NCBI RefSeq assembly: GCF_030269545.1
Contig: NZ_BSTN01000001.1
Location: 631,645-695,644, forward strand
Direction of reading: 5' to 3'
From: Actinomadura sp. NBRC 104425
GTDB taxonomy: Bacteria > Actinomycetota > Actinomycetes > Streptosporangiales > Streptosporangiaceae
DNA length: 64,000 nucleotides
In this document: piece by piece, positions 14,548 to 23,914 of the stretch
Layout: each line of letters begins with the position of its first letter
How positions within the stretch are numbered: the first letter of the stretch is position 1
The notes under the pieces: generated by a model
What the model was told of the DNA's origin: nothing
The model's input: only the letters and a program-made list of their open reading frames with translations
Database searches by the model: none
Position numbers and translations under genes: made by a program

Positions 14548-17412
14548 ATGACCGGCGGGGCGGTGTGGGATGTCGTGCGGGGTCTGCCGGTGTGCCGCCT
14601 GCTGGAGGTGCCGCGGCGGTCCGGTGACGAGCCCGAGGCCCAGGGGCGTGACGAGTGGCGGGATCAGCGGGTCGCGGCGCTGGTGTCGGCCTACCACTCG
14701 GGGGACGGCGCGGTGCTGCTGGGGTGGCGGCGGGCGCGGGAGTTCGGGCCGACCGAGGTGTTCGTCGGCGGGGACGCGCTCATCGCGGGCCGGGCCGACG
14801 CCGGTTCGGTGACGCTGAGCCTCCCGGCGGGCGGGCGCGGCCTCCTGCTGCCGCACGGGGCCGTCGACGAGGCGATGGCCGCCCTGCCGTACTGGGTGCG
14901 CATCGGCGGCATCGCCGACGGGCTGCTGGCGGACGACGCCGCGCCGAAGCCGGGCGAACCGGCGCGGCCGTCGCTGGAGGAAGGGCTGCTGTCGGTGTGG
15001 ATGCGGCCGTTCGCGTGGCTGCTGGTGGCCGAACCGGTGGACGCGGCGGAGGCGGGGAGCCTTGCCGACGATCTGGCCGACCGGCAGCGGCACGCCCGGT
15101 CGATGGCGGACATGTCGCCCGAGAACGCGGTGGCGGCCGATCGGCTGGAGCGTCGGCACCGGGAGGTGCGGCAGGCCGCCACATCGGGGCTGTGGCGGGT
15201 CCACCTGATGGCGGGGGCGGCGTCGGCGCGGGACGCCGCGCGGGTGGCGGCGCTGGTCTGCGCGTCCGCCGACCTGGACGGGCTTCCCTATGCGCTGGTG
15301 CCCGAGCCCGCGGACGAAACGGCGCAATTCCCTTTCGAGGCGAGCACGCGACTGGTGGCGGCATTGGCGCGTCCTCCGATCAGGGAGATCGCGGGGGTTC
15401 GGTTCGTCATGCGGCCGGAATTCGACGTCACACCCGAATCCGCGCCCGATTCGGCGGCCGCGGTGCGCCTGGGGCAGGTGCTCGACCGCAATCGCCGCGA
15501 GGTCGGCCCGCTGGTCATTCCTTTGTCGAGTCTGAATCGGCACACGTTCGTGTGCGGTGCCACTGGAGCCGGAAAATCCCAGACCGTGCGGGCGCTGCTG
15601 ACCGCCGCGAGCCGGGCCGGGCTGCCCTGGCTGGTGGTGGAGCCCGCCAAGGCCGAGTACCGGCTGATGGCGGCCCGGCTGGCCGGGGAGGCGGAGGTGG
15701 TGGCGATCCGGCCCGGTGACGTCGAGGCGATCGCGGCGGGGATCAATCCGCTGGAGCCGGCGGCGGGGCCCGACGGGCGGCCCTTCCCCCTGCAGACGCA
15801 CGCCGACCTGGTGCGCGCGCTGTTCCTGGCGGCGTTCGAGGCCGACGAGCCCTTCCCCCAGGTGCTGTCGGCCGCGCTGACCCGCTGCTACGAGCGGCTC
15901 GGCTGGGATCTGGCGCTGGGCGAGCCGGTCGTGCCGGGCACGCGGCCGCGCTATCCGACGCTGGCCGACCTGCAGGCCGTGGCCGAGCAGGTGGTGGACG
16001 AGATCGGCTACGGGCAGGAGATCACCGACAATGTCCGCGGGTTCATCCGGGTCCGGCTGTCGAGCCTGCGGCTGGGCACCACCGGGCGGTTCTTCGAGGG
16101 CGGCCATCCGATCGACTTCGACCGGCTGCTGGCGCGCAACGTGGTGCTGGAGATCGAGGACGTCGGGGACGACCGCGACAAGGCGTTCCTGATGGGGACG
16201 GTCCTGGTGCGCCTGGTCGAGCATCTGCGGCTGCGGCAGCGGCACGACGCCGCCGGGGGGCTGCGGCATCTGAGCGTGTTCGAGGAGGCGCACCGGCTGC
16301 TGCGCCGCAGCGAGCAGGCGGGGCCGGCCGCGCACGCGGTGGAGACGTTCGCCAGCCTGCTGGCCGAGATACGCGCCTACGGGGAGGGCCTGGTGATCGC
16401 CGAGCAGATCCCGTCCAAGCTCGTCCCGGACGTCATCAAGAACACCGCCGTCAAGATCGTGCACCGGCTGCCCGCGCAGGACGACCGGGACGCGGTCGGC
16501 GCCACCATGAACATCACCGAGCGGCAGTCCCAGTTCCTGGTGACGCTCACGCCCGGGGAGGGCGCGGTGTTCACCGACGGCATGGACTATCCGCACCTGG
16601 TGCGCATGCCGGACGGCACGCGCGTGGAGAGCACGTCCGCGGCGCCGCCGGCATCGCCGGGGGTGCTGGTGTCCCCCCGCAGCGGCACATGCGGGGCCGA
16701 CTGCCGCGACTCCCCCTGCACGCTGCGGGACATGCGCACCGCCCAGCGCATCCTCGCCGACCACCCGGAGTACGTGCTGTGGGCGGAGCTGACGGCGGCC
16801 GCGCACCTGACCGGGTGGGGTTCCCCCGTTCCCGACGCCGCCGCCCTGGGCGCGTTGCGGGCGCTGCCCGCGCGCGTGCGCGACTGCGCGGTCTCCCATG
16901 CCGTCGACGCCGCCGTCGCCGCCCGCTCCACGGCGATCCCGCCGACGTGCGACCCGCGCGGGTTCGCCGACCACCTGGCGGAGGTGCTGCGCGGCCGCCT
17001 GGACGGCAAGGGCGTCTGCGTCGGCGAGGAGAGCGGGTACTTCGCCACCCCGTACCGGTGGTGCCTGGTGCTGGAGGACCTTGAGAGCGCCCACCGCCGC
17101 TCCCCCGGAGCCGGGCGCCATCCCCGCAGCGGCGAATGGGAGGCCGTGCACGGGCGGGCCATTCCCGGGGCGACGCTCGCCGAGCAGCTCCGGCACGTCA
17201 CCGCCTGGTGGAACCGCGACCAGCGCGACCACGCCACCCGCACCGCCGCGCTGTGGGGCACGGCCGCGCCGTCGGCGATCGAGACCGCCGTCGGCGCCCG
17301 CCGAGGCGACGCCGACTGGGCCGAGCGGCTGCGGGAGGCCACCGCCGGGCTGGGCAATGTCGGCGGCCTGCTCGAATCGTATCTTCCGTCGGAGGCCGCC
17401 GACGTGTCGTGA
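14548..17412 (+). CDS. HerA/VirB4-like (DUF87-type) ATPase
   Basis: This encodes 954 residues. The core is a hexameric-type P-loop ATPase: Walker A GATGAGKS at about residues 336-343, followed by TVRALLTAASRAGLPWLVVE and PAKAEYRLMA; strand NVVLEIEDVGDDRDKAF near 530; Walker B with catalytic Glu in VFEEAHRLL near 577; and EIRAYGEGLVIAEQIPSKLV with NTAVKIVHRLPAQDDRDAVG after it. This is the HerA/VirB4 pattern. An N-terminal domain of about 300 residues precedes it. The C-terminal 250 residues contain a Cys cluster (CGADCRDSPC) and no nuclease motif. Unlike HerA-NurA or HerA-SIR2 pairs, no nuclease gene adjoins. The divergent partner encodes a P-loop-less membrane relative, so a motor for protein or DNA export is more likely than end resection. 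It is convergent with fbiC. Confidence 0.8.
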   Translation: MTGGAVWDVVRGLPVCRLLEVPRRSGDEPEAQGRDEWRDQRVAALVSAYHSGDGAVLLGWRRAREFGPTEVFVGGDALIAGRADAGSVTLSLPAGGRGLLLPHGAVDEAMAALPYWVRIGGIADGLLADDAAPKPGEPARPSLEEGLLSVWMRPFAWLLVAEPVDAAEAGSLADDLADRQRHARSMADMSPENAVAADRLERRHREVRQAATSGLWRVHLMAGAASARDAARVAALVCASADLDGLPYALVPEPADETAQFPFEASTRLVAALARPPIREIAGVRFVMRPEFDVTPESAPDSAAAVRLGQVLDRNRREVGPLVIPLSSLNRHTFVCGATGAGKSQTVRALLTAASRAGLPWLVVEPAKAEYRLMAARLAGEAEVVAIRPGDVEAIAAGINPLEPAAGPDGRPFPLQTHADLVRALFLAAFEADEPFPQVLSAALTRCYERLGWDLALGEPVVPGTRPRYPTLADLQAVAEQVVDEIGYGQEITDNVRGFIRVRLSSLRLGTTGRFFEGGHPIDFDRLLARNVVLEIEDVGDDRDKAFLMGTVLVRLVEHLRLRQRHDAAGGLRHLSVFEEAHRLLRRSEQAGPAAHAVETFASLLAEIRAYGEGLVIAEQIPSKLVPDVIKNTAVKIVHRLPAQDDRDAVGATMNITERQSQFLVTLTPGEGAVFTDGMDYPHLVRMPDGTRVESTSAAPPASPGVLVSPRSGTCGADCRDSPCTLRDMRTAQRILADHPEYVLWAELTAAAHLTGWGSPVPDAAALGALRALPARVRDCAVSHAVDAAVAARSTAIPPTCDPRGFADHLAEVLRGRLDGKGVCVGEESGYFATPYRWCLVLEDLESAHRRSPGAGRHPRSGEWEAVHGRAIPGATLAEQLRHVTAWWNRDQRDHATRTAALWGTAAPSAIETAVGARRGDADWAERLREATAGLGNVGGLLESYLPSEAADVS

Positions 17413-17415
17413 GGC

Positions 17416-17448
17416 GGCCGGGGGCGCCGTCCAGGGACGCCCCCGGCC
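17416..17448. terminator. Bidirectional hairpin between convergent genes
   Basis: GGCCGGGGGCG and CGCCCCCGGCC form a perfect 11-bp GC stem around an 11-base loop. The hairpin starts four bases after the ATPase stop and lies before the fbiC stop at 17456. There is no U-run, so it is a factor-independent terminator only by the loose actinomycete standard. Confidence 0.55.
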
Positions 17449-17455
17449 GGACCGG

Positions 17456-20014
17456 TCAGGCGCCGATGAGCGGAAGGCCCCTGCCGAAGTGGCCCACGCC
17501 GTCGGTGCGGCGGGCGGCCTGGATGCGTTCTTCGGGGACCTCGCCGTACAGGGTGGTGCGCTGGCGGGCGGGGCGGCCCGCCTTGGCGGCGATGGCCTCC
17601 AGGGAGCTGATGGTCTTGAACGAGCCGTTCTCCGAGCCGGCCATGCGGCTGATGGTCTCCTCCATCAGGGTGCCGCCGAGGTCGTTGACGCCGCCGCGCA
17701 GCACCCGCGCGCACAGCTCGTCGCCCAGTTTCACCCAGGAGGTCTGGATGTTGGGGATGGCGCCGTGCAGCAGGATGCGGGCGAGGGCGTGCACCGCGAT
17801 GTTCTCGCGGGCGGTGGGGCCGGGACGGGCGAGCCCGGCCAGGTAGATGGGCGAGTTGTGATGCACAAACGGCAGCAGCACGAACTCGGTGAAGCCGCCC
17901 GTCCGCTCCTGGATGGAGCGGATCAGCTTGATGTGGGCCACCCAGTGCGCGGGCGTGTCGACGTGGCCGTACATCATCGTGGACGTGGTCGGCAGGCCGA
18001 TCTCGTGGGCGGTGGTGACGACCTCGATCCACTGGTCGGTGGGCAGCTTGCCCTTGGTGAGCACCCAGCGGACGTCGTCGTCCAGGATCTCGGCGGCGGT
18101 GCCGGGCAGCGAGTCGACCCCGGCGGCCTTGGCCTCCTGGAGCCACTCGCGGATCGACATGTCGCAGCGGGACGCCCCGTTGACGACCTCCATCGGGCTG
18201 TAGGCGTGCAGGTGGATGCCGGGGGCGCGGCGCTTGACCTCGCGGGCGAGGTCGAAGTAGGCGGTGCCGGGCATGTCGGGGTGGATGCCGCCCTGCATGC
18301 AGATCTCGGTCGCGCCCGCCTCCCACGCCTGGTCGACGCGTTCGCCGACCTGCGCCAGCGACAGCGAGTAGGCGTCGGCGTCGGTGCGGCGCTGGGCGAA
18401 CGCGCAGAACCGGCAGCCGGTGTAGCAGACGTTGGTGAAGTTGATGTTGCGGGTGACGATGTAGGTGACGTCGTCGCCGACCGCGTCGCGGCGCAGGTCG
18501 TCGGCGATCTTCTGCAGCGCGTCCAGTTCGGGGCCGTCGGCGTGCAGGAGGGCGAGGGCCTGGTCGTCGGTCAGCCCGGCGGGGTCGGACTCGGCGGCGG
18601 CGAGCGCGGCCTTGACGTCGGCGTCGAAGCGCTGCGGGGCGTTGATGCGCTCGCGCAGGGCGTCCCAGTCGCCGTAGACCGAGTCGAAGTCCTCGCGGCG
18701 GTCGCCGGTGCGGCCGACGGTGTCGATCTCCACGTGCAGGTCGGTGCGGCCGGCGGGCTCCAGCCCGCCGTCGGGCTCCTGCCAGGGGCGGCCCTGCAGC
18801 ACCGCGTCCTCGCGGGCCAGGCCGGTTGCGGGGTCGGCGAGCGCGGCGACGTGCGCGCTCAGCCGCGGGTCGAGCCACGGTTCGCCGCGCTTGAGGTACT
18901 CGGGGTAGATGGTCAGGCGCTCGCGCAGCTCGAAGCCCGCGGCGGCGGTCTTGGCGGCCAGCTCGTCGATCTGCGGCCAGGGGCGCTCGGGGTTGACGTG
19001 GTCGGGCGTGAGCGGTGACACGCCGCCCCAGTCGTCGATGCCGGCGCGCAGCATCAGCGCGTACTGGTCGTCGACCAGGTTGGGCGGCGCCTGGATGCGC
19101 GCCTTGGGCCCGAGGACGAGCCGGGTGACCGCGATGGTGGCGGCCAGCTCCTCCAGTTCGGCGTCGGGAGTGTCGCGCATCTTGGTGTCGGGCTTGGCGC
19201 GGAAGTTCTGGACGATCACCTCCTGGATCGCCCCGTACTCGCGCATCGTCCGGCGGATCGCGAAGATCGCATCGACGCGTTCGGCGGGCGTCTCGCCGAT
19301 GCCGATGAGGATCCCGGTGGTGAACGGCACGTTGGTGCGGCCGGCGTCCTCCAGCACGCGCAGCCGCACCGCGGGGTCCTTGTCCGGGGAGCCGAAGTGC
19401 GGGCCGCCCTTCTCGCTGAACAGCCGGGTCGCGGTGGTCTCCAGCATCATGCCCATGGACGGCGCGACCGGCTTGAGCCGCTGGAAGTCGCGCCAGGACA
19501 GCACGCCGGGGTTGAGGTGCGGCAGCAGCCCGGTCTCCTCCAGCACCCGGATCGCCATCGCCCGCACGTAGGACAGGGTGTCGTCGTAGCCGTGCGCGTC
19601 GAGCCACTCGCGGGCCTGCCGCCAGCGGTCCTCGGGCTTGTCGCCGAGGGTGAACAGGGCCTCCTTGCAGCCGAGCGCGGCGCCCTGGCGGGCGATCTCC
19701 AGCACCTCGTCGGGGCTGAGGTACGGGGCGTCGAGCCGGTGCGGCACGGTGGCGAACGTGCAGTAGCCGCAGCGGTCCCGGCACAGGCGGGTCAGCGGGA
19801 TGAAGACCTTGCGGCTGTAGGTGATGATCCCGGGGCGTCCGGCGGCGGCCAGGCCGGCGTCGCGGATCCGGGAGGCGTGGTCGAGCAGGTCGTCGAGCCG
19901 CGCGCCGCGGGCGTGCAGCAGGGTGGTGGCCTCGTTGAGGTCGAGCGTCTTGCCGTCGCGTGCCCGGGCGAGGGCCCGGCGGAGCGCGGAGTCCGTCACA
20001 GCACCAGCGTCCAT
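17456..20014 (-). CDS. fbiC: FbiC, FO synthase (CofG-CofH fusion)
   Basis: This 852-residue protein is two radical-SAM enzymes in one chain, as in actinobacterial FbiC. The CofG half has C78RDRC82GYC85 (CxxxCxxC for the 4Fe-4S cluster). The CofH half has the second cluster motif CYTGCRFC at about residues 529-536. Together they join tyrosine with 5-amino-6-ribitylaminouracil to make FO (7,8-didemethyl-8-hydroxy-5-deazariboflavin), the F420 chromophore. ATG 20014 has no ribosome site, but TAGAGT lies six bases upstream, so the transcript may be leaderless. It is separated from fbiAB by the accessory island and transcribed towards it. Identification is firm. Confidence 0.95.
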   Translation of the reverse strand: MDAGAVTDSALRRALARARDGKTLDLNEATTLLHARGARLDDLLDHASRIRDAGLAAAGRPGIITYSRKVFIPLTRLCRDRCGYCTFATVPHRLDAPYLSPDEVLEIARQGAALGCKEALFTLGDKPEDRWRQAREWLDAHGYDDTLSYVRAMAIRVLEETGLLPHLNPGVLSWRDFQRLKPVAPSMGMMLETTATRLFSEKGGPHFGSPDKDPAVRLRVLEDAGRTNVPFTTGILIGIGETPAERVDAIFAIRRTMREYGAIQEVIVQNFRAKPDTKMRDTPDAELEELAATIAVTRLVLGPKARIQAPPNLVDDQYALMLRAGIDDWGGVSPLTPDHVNPERPWPQIDELAAKTAAAGFELRERLTIYPEYLKRGEPWLDPRLSAHVAALADPATGLAREDAVLQGRPWQEPDGGLEPAGRTDLHVEIDTVGRTGDRREDFDSVYGDWDALRERINAPQRFDADVKAALAAAESDPAGLTDDQALALLHADGPELDALQKIADDLRRDAVGDDVTYIVTRNINFTNVCYTGCRFCAFAQRRTDADAYSLSLAQVGERVDQAWEAGATEICMQGGIHPDMPGTAYFDLAREVKRRAPGIHLHAYSPMEVVNGASRCDMSIREWLQEAKAAGVDSLPGTAAEILDDDVRWVLTKGKLPTDQWIEVVTTAHEIGLPTTSTMMYGHVDTPAHWVAHIKLIRSIQERTGGFTEFVLLPFVHHNSPIYLAGLARPGPTARENIAVHALARILLHGAIPNIQTSWVKLGDELCARVLRGGVNDLGGTLMEETISRMAGSENGSFKTISSLEAIAAKAGRPARQRTTLYGEVPEERIQAARRTDGVGHFGRGLPLIGA

Positions 20015-20020
20015 GCTGGC

Positions 20021-20026
20021 ACTCTA
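20021..20026 (-). promoter_or_regulatory. Probable -10 box for leaderless fbiC transcript
   Basis: TAGAGT on the minus strand ends six bases before the fbiC ATG, and no Shine-Dalgarno sequence is present. This is the spacing expected when transcription starts at or next to the start codon. No clear -35 box is visible. Confidence 0.4.
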
Positions 20027-20149
20027 TGCCAATCGTCATATTTCGTGAGCATGGGGCCGGGCGTGAAAAACGCGACGAAGTGGGTAGCTCCCGGCGCCCC
20101 GCACTTATTCCCCGCCCGTCCGCATCCAACACAGTGAAGAGACTCTTAC

Positions 20150-20311
20150 ATGAACGCTGCAGAAATAGTCACTGGACCTGAACGTTGGGCTTGGTCAAGA
20201 CTGAAGGCGGCCCGGAACGGCGGCAAGAGGCCACCACCCGGGCCGACGCGCGCGGACAAGCCCCCGGCCAGGGCACACGCACCCCCGCGAAGCGATCGAA
20301 GGGTCTTGTGA
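20150..20311 (+). CDS. Possible 53-residue basic small protein
   Basis: The ATG at 20150 opens a frame (MNAAEIVTGPERWAWSRLKA...) that ends in TGA at 20309-20311. That stop overlaps the ATG of the next small gene as TGATG. The overlap is the only positive sign of translation. The ribosome site is weak (GAAGAG), the product is Arg/Pro-rich, and no family is recognised. It may be only leader sequence of the next gene. Confidence 0.22.
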   Translation: MNAAEIVTGPERWAWSRLKAARNGGKRPPPGPTRADKPPARAHAPPRSDRRVL

Positions 20312-20532
20312 TGCTCTACGTGTTCATCGCCATCGCCGTCCTCGGCGTGGCAGGCCCGCTGTTCGGCGCCGACAGCAGGGACGGGCTCGACTGGGCCCCC
20401 GGCGACTTCTGGCTTCCGCGGCGCCGCGGCCGTACCGCCCGCGCCGTCAGAACCGCCGGTAGTCCCGCACGGGCAGACGGGGACCGCGCCGCGGCCGACC
20501 GGTGCCGCCGAACGGCGCCAGCAGCCGGGTGA
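20311..20532 (+). CDS. Small single-pass membrane protein
   Basis: This 73-residue frame starts at ATG 20311, with GAAGGG about eight bases before it. Residues 2-17 form a membrane helix (LYVFIAIAVLGVAGPLFG). Then comes ADSRDGLDW with PGDFWLPRRRGR, a pattern I associate with short conserved actinobacterial hypothetical proteins. The last part overlaps the 3' end of the convergent DNA glycosylase gene by 86 bases and is Arg/Ala-rich, so the natural C-terminus may have been lost and extended. Function unknown. Confidence 0.5.
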   Translation: MLYVFIAIAVLGVAGPLFGADSRDGLDWAPGDFWLPRRRGRTARAVRTAGSPARADGDRAAADRCRRTAPAAG

Positions 20533-21373
20533 CGCGATGCCGGTGCCCGGCGTACGGCTCCAGCAGTTCGAGCATGCCGGCGTCGTCGACCTCGCGGCCC
20601 GCCAGCGCCCGGCCCACCAGCCCGGGCAGGTGGTAGTCGCCGACCGAGACGGCGTCGGCGTCGCCCACGGCGCGCTGGCGCACCTCGGCGGCCGTCCACG
20701 GCCCGATGCCCGGCAGGGAGCACAGCCGCCGCTCGGCGGGGTCCTCCTCCAGCCGGGCGGCGACGCGGGCGGCTGCGATGATCGTCCGGGCGCGGACCGG
20801 CTCGGCGCCGGAGCGGTGCCACTCCCACGACGGGATCCGGGCCCAGACCTCCGGCGGCGGCGGGACGCGCAGGGGCCCGCCCGGCAGCCCCTCGGTGCCG
20901 GGCGCGGGCTCCCCGAACCGCCGCAGCAGGTGGCCCCAGGCCCGCCACGCCTCGGCGGCCAGGACCTTCTGCTCCAGCACCGCCGGGACGAGCGCCTCGA
21001 ACACCCGGCCCGTCCGGCCGATGCGCAGCCCCGGCCGCAGCCGGACCGCCTGCCGCACCACCGGGTGCCGGGCCTGGAACTCCTCGGCGGCGTCGCCCGC
21101 CCCGAGCAGGTCGGGCATGCCGTCCAGCAGCCATGCCGCGCCCGGCCCCCAGGCCGCGGCGTCGACGACGCCGCGGCGCAGCCGCAGGCGCAGCGTGCCC
21201 GGTCCGTCCGGGGTCAGTGAGGCGCGCCAGACGGCGCCGTCCGGATCGACGCGGAACGCCGGATCGTGCGGGCCGCGCCGGAGCGGGTCCAGCGTCGCCC
21301 GCAGGTCGAGCGGCCACGGCGGCCGCCAGTGCCGCACCTCGGCCGGCGCCCCGGCCGGTGCCCGCGCGACCAC
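20447..21373 (-). CDS. AlkA-type DNA-3-methyladenine glycosylase
   Basis: This 308-residue protein has the helix-hairpin-helix signature LPGIGPWTAAEVRQRAVGDA in its C-terminal half, followed by DAVSVGDYHLPGLVG, where the Asp of GDYHL occupies the catalytic position of AlkA (PDDYL). The long N-terminal half is the divergent beta region. The family removes alkylated bases such as 3-methyladenine from DNA as the first step of base excision repair. The GTG start lies five bases after the stop of the nucleotidyltransferase gene, so the two are cotranscribed although unrelated in function. Confidence 0.85.
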   Translation of the reverse strand: MVARAPAGAPAEVRHWRPPWPLDLRATLDPLRRGPHDPAFRVDPDGAVWRASLTPDGPGTLRLRLRRGVVDAAAWGPGAAWLLDGMPDLLGAGDAAEEFQARHPVVRQAVRLRPGLRIGRTGRVFEALVPAVLEQKVLAAEAWRAWGHLLRRFGEPAPGTEGLPGGPLRVPPPPEVWARIPSWEWHRSGAEPVRARTIIAAARVAARLEEDPAERRLCSLPGIGPWTAAEVRQRAVGDADAVSVGDYHLPGLVGRALAGREVDDAGMLELLEPYAGHRHRVTRLLAPFGGTGRPRRGPRLPVRDYRRF

Positions 21374-21377
21374 CGGC

Positions 21378-22445
21378 TCAGGCGTCGGTGGAGAAGCGGA
21401 CCGCGGTGGGCGGCAGCTCGATGCCCGGCCAGACCCGCAGGCCGCCGCGCAGCTCGTTGCCCGGCCCGACGACGGCGCCGTCGCCGAGGACGACCCCGTC
21501 CAGCACCGCGCCCGGCCCGACCCGCGCGCCCCGGCTGAGCACCGAGTCGCGCACCGTGGCGCCCTCGGCGACGAACGACTCGTCCAGCAGCACGCTGCCG
21601 GACACCGTGGCGCCCGCCTCCACCACCGCGCCGCGCCCCACGGTGGTGCCGCCGCGCACCACCGCGCCCGGCGACACGACCGCCCGGTCCAGGACGAGCC
21701 GCTCGCCCGGCGGGCCCGGCATGGCGGACGAGGCCATGCGCCCCAGCACCAGGTCGCACGACCCCCGCACGAACGCCTGGGGCGTGCCGACGTCCAGCCA
21801 GTAGCCGGGCTCGACGTAGCCCATGACCACGGCCCCGGACGCGATCAGGCCGGGGAACGTCTCGCGCTCCACCGACACCACGGTGTCGGCGGGGATGGCG
21901 TCGATCGCCGAGCGGCGGAACACATAGCAGCCCGCGTTGACCCGGTTCGTCACCGGATGCGGGGTCTTCTCCAGGAACGCCGTGACCCGGCCGTCGCCGT
22001 CGGTGGGCACGCACCCGAACCGGGACGGGTCGTCGACCTCGGTCAGGTGCAGCGTGACGACGGCGTCGGTCTTGTCGTGCAGCTGGACCTGCGCCCGCAT
22101 GTCGTGCCCGGACAGGATGTCGCCGTTGAGGATCAGCACGGGGTCGTCGGGCCCGCAGGTCAGCGCCCGCGCCGCGTTGCGGATCGCCCCGCCCGTGCCC
22201 AACGGCTCGTCCTCGCTGACGTAGACCAGCTCGACGCCGTGGGCGCGGTGCCCGAACGCGGCCTCGAACATCTCCGCGCGGTAGGAGGTGGCGAACACGA
22301 TCCGCTCGATGCCCGCCGCGTGCGCGCGGGCCAGCTGGTGGGCCAGGAACGGCACCCCGGCCGTGGGAAGCAGCGGTTTCGGCGTGGAGATGGTCAGCGG
22401 ACGCAGCCGGGTGCCCTGCCCCCCGACCAGCAGAATGGCTTCCAA
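21378..22445 (-). CDS. Sugar-1-phosphate nucleotidyltransferase, probably mannose-1-phosphate guanylyltransferase
   Basis: The N-terminal nucleotidyltransferase fold has the activator motif LVGGQGTRLRPLT at residues 6-18, PKPLLP, and LNGDIL as the metal-binding Asp motif. From about residue 250 a left-handed beta-helix repeats short units (VVSPGAVVRGGTTVGRGAVV...). The protein ends FSTDA. This is the layout of the mycobacterial GDP-mannose pyrophosphorylase next to fbiAB (called ManB or ManC), so GDP-mannose is the likely product, though the substrate cannot be proven from sequence. The start is TTG at 22445 with GGAGGAG five bases before it. It probably supplies the GTs nearby. Confidence 0.85.
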   Translation of the reverse strand: MEAILLVGGQGTRLRPLTISTPKPLLPTAGVPFLAHQLARAHAAGIERIVFATSYRAEMFEAAFGHRAHGVELVYVSEDEPLGTGGAIRNAARALTCGPDDPVLILNGDILSGHDMRAQVQLHDKTDAVVTLHLTEVDDPSRFGCVPTDGDGRVTAFLEKTPHPVTNRVNAGCYVFRRSAIDAIPADTVVSVERETFPGLIASGAVVMGYVEPGYWLDVGTPQAFVRGSCDLVLGRMASSAMPGPPGERLVLDRAVVSPGAVVRGGTTVGRGAVVEAGATVSGSVLLDESFVAEGATVRDSVLSRGARVGPGAVLDGVVLGDGAVVGPGNELRGGLRVWPGIELPPTAVRFSTDA

Positions 22446-22544
22446 CAGGCTCCTCCCCCAAACAGGCCGGTCCGCGTCCCGGCTCCCACTGCGTCGGGCC
22501 CGAGCGAGCCTAGTGGCAGCGCGCGCGAAGGGCGAGACGGCCTC

Positions 22545-23702
22545 TCACGTGGGCGAGGCGCCCCGGGCTCCGGCGTACTGCTCGACGGCGCGCCGGTAGC
22601 ACTCCAGGTGCGCCTCGGCGGAGGCGGTCCAGGTGAAGCGGCGGGCGCGGGCGACCGCGGCCTCGGCCAGGGAGGCGCGGCCCGCCGGGTCGTCGATCAG
22701 CGCGGCCAGCGCCTCGGCGATGCCGTCGGCATCGGGCTCGGTGTAGGCGACGGCGTCGCCGCCGACCTCGGGCAGCGGGCCGCGCCGCGTCGTCAGCACC
22801 GGCGCGCCGCACGCCATCGCCTCCAGCACCGGCAGGCCGAAGCCCTCGCCGCGGCTGGGCACGGCCACCGCCAGCGCGCCGCCGAAGAACCCCGGCAGCG
22901 CCGACCACGGCAGATACCCGGGGCGGACGAGCTTGAGGTGGTGCGGCACGGTGGCCAGGGCGGCGTCCATCTCGTCGTCCCAGCCGCCGCTGCCGGCCAG
23001 CACCAGCGCGGTCGGCTCCTCGCGGTCGGCGCACGCCTTGACCCAGCCGCGGATCAGGTTCGGCACGTTCTTGCGCGGCTCCAGGGCGCCCAGGTAGGCG
23101 ATGTACGGGCGGCCGTGCAGGCCGAGCCGGTCGGAGACCCGCTTGACCTCCTGCTCGGAGGGGCGGTGGAACAGCTCGTGGTCGACGCCGTGGTAGGCCA
23201 CGTCGATGTGGGACGGGTCGGCGTCCAGCACCCGTACCAGCTCGTCGCGGGTGGCGCGGGACGGCACGACCAGCCGGGTGGCGCGCTTGGCCGCCGTGCG
23301 GGTGGCCGACTTGATGTAGGTGGCGCGGATCGGGTCGTCCGCGCCCGGCTCGGCGAACACCGTCACGTCGTGGATGGTCACCACCGTCGGCAGGCCCGCC
23401 GACATGGGAAGGGTGTAGGCCGGGACGTGCAGCACGTCGGCCCCCACCTGCCGCGCCACGTACGGCAGGCCGGTCTGCTCCCAGGCCAGGCGGGACGCCC
23501 GGTGCGCCAGCGCCGGTGGCCCGGGCACGACGCGGGCGCCGGGCACCAGCTCGGCGTAGCGGCGTTCGTCGGCCCGCTGACAGGCCACCGCCAGATCGGC
23601 ACCGAGTGCGTGCAGCGCCCCGAGCAGGCCGTCGACGTACCGGCTGAGCGCTCCGCGGTCGGCGGGCACTGCGGTGGCGTCGAGCAGAATCCGATGCGTC
23701 AC
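22545..23702 (-). CDS. GT4-family glycosyltransferase
   Basis: This 385-residue GT-B enzyme has VVTIHDVTVF in the acceptor domain, YIAYLGALEPRKNVPNLIRG at the start of the donor domain, and the GT4 donor-site motif PSRGEGFGLPVLEAMACGAP with its two Glu of the EX7E motif. These retaining enzymes often transfer mannose from GDP-mannose, which fits the adjoining nucleotidyltransferase. GTG 23702 is used because GGGGTGGA precedes it and the family N-terminus (MTHRILLDATAVPADRGALS) starts there. The longer frame to 23876 adds Arg-rich sequence foreign to the family. Confidence 0.85.
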   Translation of the reverse strand: MTHRILLDATAVPADRGALSRYVDGLLGALHALGADLAVACQRADERRYAELVPGARVVPGPPALAHRASRLAWEQTGLPYVARQVGADVLHVPAYTLPMSAGLPTVVTIHDVTVFAEPGADDPIRATYIKSATRTAAKRATRLVVPSRATRDELVRVLDADPSHIDVAYHGVDHELFHRPSEQEVKRVSDRLGLHGRPYIAYLGALEPRKNVPNLIRGWVKACADREEPTALVLAGSGGWDDEMDAALATVPHHLKLVRPGYLPWSALPGFFGGALAVAVPSRGEGFGLPVLEAMACGAPVLTTRRGPLPEVGGDAVAYTEPDADGIAEALAALIDDPAGRASLAEAAVARARRFTWTASAEAHLECYRRAVEQYAGARGASPT

Positions 23703-23914
23703 GGGTCCACCCCTATTTCCGGTTCGGTGGAAGTGACGGGGATCACTCCTCCCCCGAAAGCCTACGCCCACCGTGGCGCGGAGGCGGTTCCCACGCCGCC
23801 GGCGGACGTCCGTCGCGGGCTCGGCGCACCGCACCCCGACCGCCTGTCCGACGCCGGCGGCGTCCGGCCGGTTCACCGCGCCCTATCGATCAAGGTAGCG
23901 GGCCCGGGGGCGGA

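Noticed and set aside
10161..17412. Conjugative element (TraB/FtsK-type plasmid transfer genes)
   Set aside because: There is no replication, relaxase or integrase gene and no spd or kor genes. The ATPase is HerA-like rather than the FtsK-like TraB of actinomycete plasmids.
14548..17412. HerA-nuclease phage defence pair
   Set aside because: No NurA, SIR2, DUF4297 or other nuclease gene is adjacent; the only nuclease-like domain is the leader-bearing toxin 10 kb away, which carries its own immunity gene.
16587..20132. A 1181-residue minus-strand frame over fbiC and the end of the HerA gene
   Set aside because: It is out of phase with fbiC and Arg/Pro-rich; fbiC in the other frame has both radical-SAM clusters.
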